Below, piece after piece: positions 43,825-53,132 of a DNA stretch of 60,680 nt. The position numbers and the translations under genes were made by a program. This DNA is from a virus. The notes beneath the pieces are model-generated. The model saw only the letters and a list, made by a program, of their open reading frames with translations, was not told where the DNA came from and did not search any database. Numbering within the stretch: the stretch's first letter is position 1; every line of letters starts with the position of its first letter. Location of the stretch: positions 3,664 to 64,343 of IMG/VR virus record IMGVR_UViG_3300022602_000090; one strand, given 5' to 3'.

Positions 43825-45229
43825 TAAAGCAGTCGCTGATAGTGAAGGAAATCTTCACAGTGACTTTATGTCTAGTGCTGAACAAATGCAAAAGAAACTT
43901 GGTTCTGCTTTGTGTCTTGCAAAGTGGCAACAGACTAGTTTGCACCTAACAACTGGTCATACCAACAGTTGTTATCATCCACCGCTGCATAGGATTGATG
44001 CTAATGAACTTGAAAATAACCCCAGTGCGCTCCATAACACCGCTCATAAAAAGACCCAGAGAGCAAGAATGCTTAGTGGAGAGAAGCCAGAAGAATGTTC
44101 ATATTGCTGGCGAGTTGAAGCCACGGGAAACTTATCCGACCGACATTACAGATCAGGGGAACCTTGGGCTTCTGAGAAGTTTAGCGAGATTTTGGTTCAA
44201 GACCCTTTAACGTGGAATCCAAACCCAAGTTATGTTGAAGTAAACTTTAACAGTGCCTGTAATTTAAGTTGCTCTTATTGCTCTCCGCAATTCAGCAGCA
44301 GTTGGATGAAGGAAATCAATGAATACGGTGCTTATCCTACCTCTAATAGTCATAATAGTCCTTCTTATTTTGGGGGTGATCGTAAACCTATACCGAATCG
44401 GGAAGATAATCCTTATGTTGATGCGTTCTGGCGATGGTGGCCCGAACTCTACCCTAACTTAAAACATTTTCGCATGACAGGCGGCGAACCATTAATGGAT
44501 CGTAATACCTATCGTGTGTTTGACTATGTATTAGAGAATCCTAAGAAAGATTTACATCTTAATGTGACCTCTAATTTTAGCCAAGATGAATATGTGTTTG
44601 ACAAATATCTAACTTATGTTAAACATATGTGTGGTAACCATGTGCTAGAACATTTCATGCAGTTCGTTTCTATCGACGGATACGGAGAACGTGCTGAATA
44701 TGCTCGACATGGTCTTGATTTCAAACTTATGCAGCGAAATGTTGAGCGTTTCTTGGAAGAAGTTCCAAGCCGCAATAGTGTGACATTCATTATTACGATG
44801 AATGTGCTCAACGTCACAAGTTTGCAAGAACTCATGGAATGGATACTCCAACTTCGTGCCAAGTATAGCAAGACCTATCAGCGCATTTGGTTTGATACTC
44901 CTATCTTGCGTGAACCTCAATGGCAATGTATTGATATTTTACCCCAAAGTTATGCTTGGTTCTTACAGAATATTGTCCATTGGATGAAACCACAAGCAGA
45001 AACAGTTGCAACACGATTCAATGGGTTCAAGGACTATGAAATTGCTAAACTTCAACGTGTAGTAGATTGGATGCATGAACATCACCGTGAAGATACAACT
45101 GCAATGGCAGATTTTTATCGTTTCTTTAATGAACATGATGCTCGTCGTGAAACAAATTTCTGTGAAACATTTCCAGAAATGATTGAATGGTATAATAAAT
45201 GTAAATGGTGGGCAGATAATGCGAAGTAA
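43790..45229 (+). CDS. Twitch-domain radical SAM protein 1
   Basis: I chose GTG at 43790, 9 bases after GAGAGGG; the ATG at 43781 touches that site directly and is less likely. The 479-residue product has an N-terminal Cys module (C-Y-H-P-P-L-H, N-P-S-A-L-H-N-T, C-S-Y-C-W-R-V-E), the cluster motif C-N-L-S-C-S-Y-C (157-164), and M-T-G-G-E-P-L near 230, which contacts SAM. The N-terminal layout differs from that of genes 3-5 and is shared with gene 2. It probably generates a 5'-deoxyadenosyl radical to modify a substrate, perhaps a peptide; the substrate is unknown. It overlaps the genes on both sides. Confidence 0.88.
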   Translation: MSSETLLDNSGDKAVADSEGNLHSDFMSSAEQMQKKLGSALCLAKWQQTSLHLTTGHTNSCYHPPLHRIDANELENNPSALHNTAHKKTQRARMLSGEKPEECSYCWRVEATGNLSDRHYRSGEPWASEKFSEILVQDPLTWNPNPSYVEVNFNSACNLSCSYCSPQFSSSWMKEINEYGAYPTSNSHNSPSYFGGDRKPIPNREDNPYVDAFWRWWPELYPNLKHFRMTGGEPLMDRNTYRVFDYVLENPKKDLHLNVTSNFSQDEYVFDKYLTYVKHMCGNHVLEHFMQFVSIDGYGERAEYARHGLDFKLMQRNVERFLEEVPSRNSVTFIITMNVLNVTSLQELMEWILQLRAKYSKTYQRIWFDTPILREPQWQCIDILPQSYAWFLQNIVHWMKPQAETVATRFNGFKDYEIAKLQRVVDWMHEHHREDTTAMADFYRFFNEHDARRETNFCETFPEMIEWYNKCKWWADNAK

Positions 45230-46574
45230 ACGACCAGAAGAATCTTTTCTAGAATATAAACAGCGTGTGTTAGATACCAAGAGCGCATCATTTTGTGGTG
45301 CCAAATGGTATAATGCTACTATCTGGTTAGGCAGTGGGCAAACCACTAGTTGCCATCATCCACTTCCACATCAGGTTAGTGTTGAACAGGTGTTAGCTAA
45401 CCCTTCTGCATTGCATAATACGCCGCAAAAAAAAGAACAACGTGCACAGATGCAGCGAGGAGAAAGACCCACTGGTTGTGAATATTGTTGGCGCATTGAA
45501 GATAGTAGTGCCACTGCAATCAGTGATAGACCATATAAAAGTATGATATTCAGTGAAGAAGAATTAAGCGATGCATTTAACCTTCCACCTGACAGAGATG
45601 TAAACCTTAGAACTTTGGAGATAGCCTTTGACCGCACTTGTAATTTTGCCTGCTCTTATTGTAATCCTGCATTTAGCACGACCTGGGTCCGAGATATTAA
45701 GACGAATGGCGGTTATAGCGGGCTTCATAGCGATGGGCGTAATCATTATACACATAGCCATGACGCTAGTCAAATTTACGGATATACCGATACTAATCCA
45801 TATGTAGAAGCTTTCTTTAAATGGTGGGAAACCGATCTACATAAGACGTTGAGAGAACTGCGCATTACGGGTGGAGAACCTCTAATGAGTGGTCACACTT
45901 GGAAATTACTTGAATGGTTTAAAGAAAATCGTGGTAAGAGTAATACCAAGCTTGCCATTAATTCTAATCTTGGAATGGATGATAAACAAATTGATAAGTT
46001 TATTGATGCTGTTAAAGGATTAGAAGTTGAAGTTTATACAAGTTGCGAAGCCTATGGCGAAGACGCAGAATATATTCGTGATGGATTAAATTATAAACAA
46101 TGGTTTGGTAATTTAGTAAAATTAATAAAAAGTGGTGCTGTTAAACAATTGCATGTTATGGCAACTATCAATGGATTGTCGTTGCTATCTCTTCCAAAAT
46201 TTTTAGAACATATGATGGACTTTAAGATGGGATGGGGCAGAGATTCACTAACATTTACCCTAAACATCTTGCGCTTTCCAAGTTTTCAAAGCCCAACAGT
46301 TATGCCATTTGGTATTCGCGAAGAATGTGCAGTTGAATTAGAAAAATTCTTAACAAAATTTGAAGATAGCAAATATCTTCATCAAATGGAAATTGAACAT
46401 ATTAAACGATTGATTGAATATCTGCGCAATGTTAAGACTCCACATGATGGCGCAAGTAGTATAGATATATTAGAAAAAGATTTTAAAACATTCTATGAAC
46501 AATATGACCAACGCCGTAATAAAAAATTTATAGATACATTTTGGCTATTAGAGGATTGGTATAATGGCATATAA
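45219..46574 (+). CDS. Twitch-domain radical SAM protein 2
   Basis: The ATG at 45219 overlaps the previous stop by 11 bases; an upstream in-frame ATG at 45183 lies deep in gene 1. The 451-residue product has C-H-H-P-L-P-H, N-P-S-A-L-H-N-T, C-E-Y-C-W-R-I-E, C-N-F-A-C-S-Y-C (141-148) and I-T-G-G-E-P-L. The N-terminal wording is very close to gene 1, suggesting a recent duplication. Its C-terminus has R-R-N-K-K-F-I-D-T-F-W, a family-like ending also seen in gene 1 (R-R-E-T-N-F-C-E-T-F). Confidence 0.88.
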   Translation: MRSKRPEESFLEYKQRVLDTKSASFCGAKWYNATIWLGSGQTTSCHHPLPHQVSVEQVLANPSALHNTPQKKEQRAQMQRGERPTGCEYCWRIEDSSATAISDRPYKSMIFSEEELSDAFNLPPDRDVNLRTLEIAFDRTCNFACSYCNPAFSTTWVRDIKTNGGYSGLHSDGRNHYTHSHDASQIYGYTDTNPYVEAFFKWWETDLHKTLRELRITGGEPLMSGHTWKLLEWFKENRGKSNTKLAINSNLGMDDKQIDKFIDAVKGLEVEVYTSCEAYGEDAEYIRDGLNYKQWFGNLVKLIKSGAVKQLHVMATINGLSLLSLPKFLEHMMDFKMGWGRDSLTFTLNILRFPSFQSPTVMPFGIREECAVELEKFLTKFEDSKYLHQMEIEHIKRLIEYLRNVKTPHDGASSIDILEKDFKTFYEQYDQRRNKKFIDTFWLLEDWYNGI

Positions 46575-47835
46575 TTATAATGGCAAAGAACCATTAAAGA
46601 TATCAGTAGATAAGTTAAGTAATGCTCATAAAGATTTGATATTTGAAAACAAATCATTTTGCATGTATCCATGGATTCATCTTCATGCTTTTCCAACAGG
46701 CGAAGCATATCCTTGCTGTAACACAGAGATGAGTGAACTTGTTGGCAATACTAGGCAACAAACTATCCAAGAAATTTGGGATGGTGAACCTATGCAAAGT
46801 GTTCGTGCCAAGATGCTTGCGGGCGAGGCGGTAAAGGGCTGCACAAGATGTTATGAGCAAGAAGATAGTGGTTTTTTTAGTATGCGCATGAGTGCTAACA
46901 AACACTTTGGGCATCATATTGCGTTAACTGATAATCCTAATCCACAAATGAAAATGATTTATTGGGATATTCGTTTCTCTAATCTTTGTAACCTGCGTTG
47001 CCGCAGTTGTGGTCATATTTTTAGTTCAAACTGGTATGATGACCAAGCGAAACTTGCTGGTGCAGATTGGGAGAATCACAATACCAGAATCAATTTTGCT
47101 GGTAAAACAGAAGATGATATTTGGGAACAATTAGAACCACAGATTGATAACCTTGAACAAGTTTACTTTGCTGGTGGTGAACCACTTATCATGGAAGAAC
47201 ATTATCGTCTACTTAATGAATTGATTAAGCGTGGGCGAACTGATGTGCGTCTTATATACAATACTAATTTCAGTCAACTAACCTATAAGAAAACAAATGT
47301 GTTAGAATTATGGCGTGAATTTGATAGTGTAAGCGTTGGCGCAAGTCTTGATGCGATGGGAACACATGCCGAGTATATTCGTAAGAATACCAATTGGGCG
47401 CAAGTAGAACGCAATCGTGAAGAGATGTTATGGACATGTCCACGAGTTGACTTTTATATAAGTCCTACTCTAAGCATTATGAATGCATTGCATCTTCCTG
47501 ATTTTCACAAAGATTGGGTTTCCAAAGGTTTCTTAAAACCACAGGATTTGAACATTAATATTCTTCAAGACCCAATGCATTATCGCATTGATGCGCTACC
47601 GTTTCAATATAAAGTTGATGTTCAAGAATTGTATCTAGAACATATTGAATGGTTAAAACCACAAGATAAATTAAATCGTGCTACTACTGGATTTGAAAGT
47701 GCTATTAAATTTATGATGAGCGATGACAAGTCACATCTATTACCGCAATTTAAATCGAAGACTGCACAGTTAGATACTATCCGCAATGAAAATATATTAG
47801 ATGCAATACCAGAATTAGGATATTTGTATGAGTGA
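46564..47835 (+). CDS. Twitch-domain radical SAM protein 3
   Basis: The 423-residue product has the standard twitch N-terminus: F-C-M-Y-P-W-I-H-L, A-Y-P-C-C-N, I-W-D-G-E, and C-T-R-C-Y-E-Q-E. The radical-SAM motif is C-N-L-R-C-R-S-C (142-149), then F-A-G-G-E-P-L-I. It starts 11 bases before the end of gene 2 and ends 8 bases after the start of gene 4. It looks like the most typical member of the cluster. Substrate unknown. Confidence 0.9.
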   Translation: MAYNYNGKEPLKISVDKLSNAHKDLIFENKSFCMYPWIHLHAFPTGEAYPCCNTEMSELVGNTRQQTIQEIWDGEPMQSVRAKMLAGEAVKGCTRCYEQEDSGFFSMRMSANKHFGHHIALTDNPNPQMKMIYWDIRFSNLCNLRCRSCGHIFSSNWYDDQAKLAGADWENHNTRINFAGKTEDDIWEQLEPQIDNLEQVYFAGGEPLIMEEHYRLLNELIKRGRTDVRLIYNTNFSQLTYKKTNVLELWREFDSVSVGASLDAMGTHAEYIRKNTNWAQVERNREEMLWTCPRVDFYISPTLSIMNALHLPDFHKDWVSKGFLKPQDLNINILQDPMHYRIDALPFQYKVDVQELYLEHIEWLKPQDKLNRATTGFESAIKFMMSDDKSHLLPQFKSKTAQLDTIRNENILDAIPELGYLYE

Positions 47836-48994
47836 CACATTTTGTGTATTGCCATTTGTAAGCATTGAAGCAGACCCTATGGGTAAATGCAAGGTATGTT
47901 GTTTAAGTTATGATACAATACCTGATATTGATCTAAAAACAAATACGCTTACGGAAGCATTTAATAGTTCTTATATGACCAACCTTCGCCAAAATTTTCT
48001 CAATGGTGAGAAGCCAGAGGGTTGCAATCGTTGTTGGAATGAAGAGGCAAGTGGTAGAACAAGTAAGCGTATGCATAGTAAGATGCGATTGCGTAAAATA
48101 ATTGGCAATAGTAAATTCATCAGTTCTGATGATGGCAAATTGATGTTTATTGATTTGAAACTGGGCAACATTTGTAATTTAAAATGTCGTATATGTGGAA
48201 GTTTTAGTAGTTCGAAATGGGCACAAGAAGAAATTGATATCTATTCTGAAAATCAAACTGCAAGAGACAATCTTGTAAATGGAAGATGGCCACGAGAATC
48301 AAAAAAATTCTGGGAAGATTTAACAAGTCTGCTCGAAAATACAAAGTATTTTGAGTTTACGGGTGGCGAACCATTTTTAATTGATGAGCATTTTGATTTA
48401 CTCGCTATCGCAGTTGAATTAGGATATGCAAGCGATATTGAAATTCATTATAATACCAATACAACTACTTTTCCAAAACGTGGGTTGGAACTTTGGCCGC
48501 ATTTTAAGTTAGTTGAAATTGCACTATCAATAGATGACATTGGTCCACGTTTTGAGTATCAAAGATATGGCGCAAGTTGGAATAAAGCGGTAGAAAATTT
48601 AGAAAAGTTTAGAGAATTGCGCAGAACACATAAAAATATAAAATTACAATTATGTTTGACTGCAAATATTCAAAATTTTTATTATATTGATGAAATGTGT
48701 AGATGGATTCCAAAACAAAAATTTGATTATGTGTATTTTAATGTTCTACATGATGTTTGGTATTTTAGTATCTCACGACTAAATCAAACAGCTAAGCAGC
48801 TAATATATCAAAAACATAAAGATTATAACGGTCCATACTATAAAGAGGTGGAAAATTTATTGCAGTTCATGATGCAAGGAGAAGACAGCGATTGCACTGA
48901 ACTTGTAGAACAATTAAAGAATAGCGATACACAGCGCAACCAAAAATTCAGTGATCATCACAGCGAGATAGCGGCGGCAATTGGATATGAATGA
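47828..48994 (+). CDS. Twitch-domain radical SAM protein 4
   Basis: The 388-residue product starts F-C-V-L-P-F-V-S-I-E, has V-C-C-L-S, C-N-R-C-W-N-E-E, C-N-L-K-C-R-I-C (116-123) and F-T-G-G-E-P-F. It is the shortest complete member. A partial likeness of C-W-N-E-E to C-W-N-K-E in the left-edge fragment suggests those two may be closer relatives. Confidence 0.88.
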   Translation: MSDTFCVLPFVSIEADPMGKCKVCCLSYDTIPDIDLKTNTLTEAFNSSYMTNLRQNFLNGEKPEGCNRCWNEEASGRTSKRMHSKMRLRKIIGNSKFISSDDGKLMFIDLKLGNICNLKCRICGSFSSSKWAQEEIDIYSENQTARDNLVNGRWPRESKKFWEDLTSLLENTKYFEFTGGEPFLIDEHFDLLAIAVELGYASDIEIHYNTNTTTFPKRGLELWPHFKLVEIALSIDDIGPRFEYQRYGASWNKAVENLEKFRELRRTHKNIKLQLCLTANIQNFYYIDEMCRWIPKQKFDYVYFNVLHDVWYFSISRLNQTAKQLIYQKHKDYNGPYYKEVENLLQFMMQGEDSDCTELVEQLKNSDTQRNQKFSDHHSEIAAAIGYE

Positions 48995-50279
48995 TTTTTG
49001 TTTAGCACCGTGGACGCACACATTTATTTCTCCTGTCGGTGAAAGACGCCTATGCTGCGCCTCTCGTGAACCTGCGCAGAACTTCAAGCAGTATATCGAC
49101 ACGGCTGGTGGCGATGGTGAGTTTACTCCGCTTACATTAAAGGATTGGTGGAATGGCGAACATATTAGAGAAATTAGAAAGCAATGGTTGGCTGGTGAAG
49201 TTCCGTCTGCATGTGAAGTCTGTGACAAGAAGTTACTTAATACCAATGTCTATCGTGATTACTTCGGTCATCTCTTTGGTCATCTTAGATCAGATATACA
49301 GGCTAATACGGATAGTGATGGATTCACCACCCTAGAACCGATATCATGGGATTATCGTTATAACAATGTATGTAACTTCAAGTGTCGTATGTGTGGCGAT
49401 ATGCTAAGTTCAGCATGGGAAGTTGAAGTTCGCAAGAATGAAATGGTTGATTTAACTAATCCCAAGAACCATTGGATGCAACCAAAGAATCGCCATGCTA
49501 TTCGCAATTTTACTCGTGATGTAGTCATACCTGAATTTCGTGAGGCAATTGAAAATAAATCTGTCCGTGAAATTTATTGGGTAGGTGGCGAGCCATTATT
49601 ATATGACGAGCACTGGACATTCATGCGTCGAATAATAGAACTTGACTATGCTGATCAGGTTCGTGTAAGATATAATACAAATCTAAGTTATTGTCAGGAT
49701 AAAGAAGGAACCCTATGGGAACTTCTTGAAAAATTCCCACATTGGGAAATATGCGCAAGTTTAGATGGAACAGGAGCGATTGGCGAATATGTTAGGACTG
49801 GCCTTAATTATAGCGATTGGTATGATAGCTTTCGACGGGGGATTGAATCTTCGAAAAACCCTAGACAAATGCGTATTGATTTTACTCTTACTTTACCTGG
49901 TCTTTTCGACCTTGCGAGCATTATCAATTTATCCGATGAACTGAATGTAGAACTGTTGAGTAAAGTTGTATTTGCCTTCTCTCCTGACATACTACTCAGT
50001 CCATTGGCGCTGCCTAGAACGGTCTTAGAACCGCTTTTAGAGGGCATACAGGAGCGTATTAAGCCACTCATCACTCGTCGCACACGCAGTTTATGGGACA
50101 CGTTAGAACACCTTAAAACTCGTCCTACATTTGAAGAACAGTTCCCCCAAACCTATAAGCAAGAAGCAATTAAAGGTAAAGCACATCTTTTAAAATTGGA
50201 ATCTATCCGCAAAGATGCTAAAATAAAGATGGAAGATATCTTAACTGGTGATGTCTTAGATTGGTGGAATAGTATATGA
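48987..50279 (+). CDS. Twitch-domain radical SAM protein 5
   Basis: Start is ATG at 48987, overlapping the previous stop by 8 bases; a TTG two codons upstream is less likely. The 430-residue product has F-C-L-A-P-W-T-H-T-F, L-C-C-A-S-R-E, W-W-N-G-E, C-E-V-C-D-K-K, C-N-F-K-C-R-M-C (129-136) and W-V-G-G-E-P-L. It ends the five-gene run. The next gene starts at the stop (ATGA), so an unrecognised protein is translationally coupled to it. Confidence 0.9.
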   Translation: MNDFCLAPWTHTFISPVGERRLCCASREPAQNFKQYIDTAGGDGEFTPLTLKDWWNGEHIREIRKQWLAGEVPSACEVCDKKLLNTNVYRDYFGHLFGHLRSDIQANTDSDGFTTLEPISWDYRYNNVCNFKCRMCGDMLSSAWEVEVRKNEMVDLTNPKNHWMQPKNRHAIRNFTRDVVIPEFREAIENKSVREIYWVGGEPLLYDEHWTFMRRIIELDYADQVRVRYNTNLSYCQDKEGTLWELLEKFPHWEICASLDGTGAIGEYVRTGLNYSDWYDSFRRGIESSKNPRQMRIDFTLTLPGLFDLASIINLSDELNVELLSKVVFAFSPDILLSPLALPRTVLEPLLEGIQERIKPLITRRTRSLWDTLEHLKTRPTFEEQFPQTYKQEAIKGKAHLLKLESIRKDAKIKMEDILTGDVLDWWNSI

Positions 50280-51385
50280 CTGTTGTAATGACCCTTCGCA
50301 ATCCGTTAGATAAAACGGATGTATTTCCTGTATTCATTGAACCCAATGATACTCAACTTGCCCGTGATTGGGAAGCGGCATTGTCGATTGAGATACAGCG
50401 CAATGCTATTTTAGAAAAGAATTATTGTTGGCATGGTTGGCCAAATGGCGCTAGAAATCTTGAATATCTTACTGGTGAATTAAGTCGTCATGCGCTAAAC
50501 ATCTGGAAGTTTAATGAACTTGGTATTTGGCAAGCAGCAGGATTGGCGGATGTTGTAATTGAAACAGTTTATACACCAGAAACTGTTATGTTGCCACTTA
50601 CCGATGATCGAAACAGTGGCGGTCCAAATCATGATGTTATGAATATTGTTCACAATCATTTTGAACATCTGCAAGGAACTGTTGAAAATCTAAGTTCATA
50701 TTATAAAATTGCTCCGCCTAATATCAAATATAGTATCAGGCAATTAAACAATCTTTGCCATGAAATTGAAACGCTTTGTTTAAGTTTGCGTAAACAAAAA
50801 TTTAATCCAGAATGGATAAGACCATCGCAAATTACAACATTCTTAAATGCCAAGCGATATAATCTAACACCAGAACATCGTCAGGGATTTCTAACCAATG
50901 GTCATGACCGCAAGTTTGCGCATGTTTATATGCACTGGACACAAATTGGCAAGACGCTCATGGAAGTATTTCGTGACGAAAACGCTCCATATCTTGACCA
51001 AGCTACTTGCGATGCTATTACTCATCTTCAATATTATAGTGGTGAATTTGATATTGAATGGGGGCGAGATGTATGTTATGGAACCCATGATTGGCATACC
51101 AAAGATCAGGATAATTTCTTTGAATGGTTGAAGCGTGAAGGTTATGATCCTCTTGATGCCAATTTAAGTTTAGGCTATCTTGAAATTGGAAAGATTGATC
51201 TTGAAATGAGTTTTGGCACAACCGATGTTGCCGAGATTTGGAGAATTATGGGCGATCATCTTGACATTTATAGTCTTGAAGTAGATGGCAATCATGCGAT
51301 GTATGATTATTCTTGGGCAGATGAGGATCATGAGCAGCGTCAGATCAATTATTTGATGCCAGGTTATAATAGCCACAATGTTTGA
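50276..51385 (+). CDS. Unrecognised protein coupled to the radical-SAM genes
   Basis: I do not recognise this 369-residue protein. It is rich in Trp, His, Asn and acidic residues, without signal peptide or membrane segments. Notable stretches are W-H-G-W-P-N-G-A-R-N-L-E-Y-L, H-N-H-F-E-H-L-Q-G and F-A-H-V-Y-M-H-W-T-Q-I-G. Several His in the 130-230 region could bind metal. It overlaps radical-SAM gene 5 (ATGA) and the start of the 51378 gene, so it is part of the operon and may be a partner or substrate of those enzymes. Confidence 0.6.
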   Translation: MTVVMTLRNPLDKTDVFPVFIEPNDTQLARDWEAALSIEIQRNAILEKNYCWHGWPNGARNLEYLTGELSRHALNIWKFNELGIWQAAGLADVVIETVYTPETVMLPLTDDRNSGGPNHDVMNIVHNHFEHLQGTVENLSSYYKIAPPNIKYSIRQLNNLCHEIETLCLSLRKQKFNPEWIRPSQITTFLNAKRYNLTPEHRQGFLTNGHDRKFAHVYMHWTQIGKTLMEVFRDENAPYLDQATCDAITHLQYYSGEFDIEWGRDVCYGTHDWHTKDQDNFFEWLKREGYDPLDANLSLGYLEIGKIDLEMSFGTTDVAEIWRIMGDHLDIYSLEVDGNHAMYDYSWADEDHEQRQINYLMPGYNSHNV

Positions 51386-53132
51386 TATCTATTGGTATGA
51401 TTATGATGATTGCGATGATATTAAAGAACTAATAGCCAAAGCTATTGCTTCTAGTCGCACTGAGTATATTTGGCTATGTCATCTGGCAGTAGATTATTCT
51501 CAATTTAATCTGCGATATATTCCTAACCGCCATCAAGCTAAAATGATGCATGCATGGGCTAGCCATGATAACCCAGATTGCTTTACAACTTGGTTGATTC
51601 CCATAGAAAACAGTGGCGATACTGTATTTCATAAGGATATATTGCCAATACTTTATCCTGCTATTGGCAAATGGGAATGGAAAAAAGACCCACTCATAGA
51701 TTATTCAAATTTTAATTTTAATTGGTTTCCGAGCGTATGGGATTGGCAACTTAATCATGAATTTACAATGCTTGGCAAAGAACGACTAAGCTATACCACA
51801 TTGGACAGAGGCAGCAATAACATAAAATATCATGCAGCTAATTTAACTTATAACGGCACTTATTATGATATTTGCTGCATTGACACTAACACGCATACAT
51901 TGCCTAAACATGATTATAAAGTTCGATTGGTTACGACAATGGAAGAAGCGGTAAAGTCTGCTATTAAACGAGCAACCAAACCATGGTTATGGATAGTTAG
52001 TGATACATGTAACTATGATGAATTTGATTTTGATTGGTTGCCAGAAGAAGGCGAAGAACGCCAGATACATTGCTGGCCAAGTGGCACTTGTGAAAAAGGC
52101 GATACATTTTTAATTCATGTTCCAAGTTATCTTGGTGATTGGAATCCATCCTATAACTTTAATCACGAACCTGTAAAGAGAAAACTATGGCCATCACAAA
52201 AGATAACGCATGATAGTTTGGCACAAGAACTTAATGCTACGCCTAGATTAAGTTCAATCTATACAGTGTATTCGCATACAGGATTTGCAGATTATCCAGA
52301 TGTTTGTTTATGGGATAAACGACCAGCAGTAAGCATTAATAAGAATAATAGCACCACGCTTGTTCCTCGTGATTGCATTGTAAAGGATGAATTATATGAA
52401 TATCCTCATTTGTTGCGCTATCCAGATTATGGATTTGATGCACTAAATGATATTATCTTTATATCATATGATGAGCCAGAAGCAGATGCAAACTGGAATA
52501 AACTAGTAAACAAGTTTCCTCATGCTAAGCGAGTGCATGGCGTAAGTGGTATGGAGAACGCTCTTAAAGCAGCGGCTACTGCATCTGAAACACCATACTT
52601 TTATGCAGTGTTTGCCAAAACCATAATTCATCCTACATTTAATTTTGATATCGGTTCTGATTATTGGCAGAAGCCAAAGCATTATATTTTTTATAGCGAA
52701 AACACGGTCAATGGTTTGCGTTATGGACATATGGGAATTGTGTTGTATAATCGTGATATGGTTATTAATGCTCCGCCCTTTGGTGAGTTTGGAACAGATT
52801 ATACGCTAAGCTTTGCTCATGAAGTTGTGCCGATTGTATCTTGCTATGGATCATTTGATGCTTCACCATATCATACTTGGCGCACCGCATTTCGTGAGGC
52901 ACATAAGCTGCGAGAGTTTACCGATACAATGCCAAATGTTGAAACCCAATACCGACTGCATATCTGGCGCACGGTAGCTAATGGCAACTATGCTGAATGG
53001 GCATTAAAGGGCGCAAATGATGGCGTAAAATATTATGAAGATAATATAGATACGCCTGAACTTCGCCGCAATACATTCCGTTGGGAATGGCTGCGCAATC
53101 ACTTTATTGAATTATATGGTGATGTCCAATAA
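51378..53132 (+). CDS. Three-module GT-A-like protein lacking a metal motif in the last module
   Basis: The 584-residue product contains three similar stretches. The first two have Y-I-W-L-C-H-L-A-V-D-Y-S and W-L-W-I-V-S-D-T-C-N-Y-D, each followed by x-F-x-F/L-x-W/Y-x-P. The third begins with D-I-I-F-I-S-Y-D-E-P-E-A-D-A-N and A-T-A-S-E-T-P-Y-F-Y, as in the 42886 protein. Where that paralogue has I-D-A-D-N, this one has V-F-A-K-T (about 410), so the acidic D-x-D is lost. It may bind sugar or protein without transferase activity. The gene ends 21 bases inside the convergent minus-strand gene. Confidence 0.55.
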   Translation: MFDIYWYDYDDCDDIKELIAKAIASSRTEYIWLCHLAVDYSQFNLRYIPNRHQAKMMHAWASHDNPDCFTTWLIPIENSGDTVFHKDILPILYPAIGKWEWKKDPLIDYSNFNFNWFPSVWDWQLNHEFTMLGKERLSYTTLDRGSNNIKYHAANLTYNGTYYDICCIDTNTHTLPKHDYKVRLVTTMEEAVKSAIKRATKPWLWIVSDTCNYDEFDFDWLPEEGEERQIHCWPSGTCEKGDTFLIHVPSYLGDWNPSYNFNHEPVKRKLWPSQKITHDSLAQELNATPRLSSIYTVYSHTGFADYPDVCLWDKRPAVSINKNNSTTLVPRDCIVKDELYEYPHLLRYPDYGFDALNDIIFISYDEPEADANWNKLVNKFPHAKRVHGVSGMENALKAAATASETPYFYAVFAKTIIHPTFNFDIGSDYWQKPKHYIFYSENTVNGLRYGHMGIVLYNRDMVINAPPFGEFGTDYTLSFAHEVVPIVSCYGSFDASPYHTWRTAFREAHKLREFTDTMPNVETQYRLHIWRTVANGNYAEWALKGANDGVKYYEDNIDTPELRRNTFRWEWLRNHFIELYGDVQ

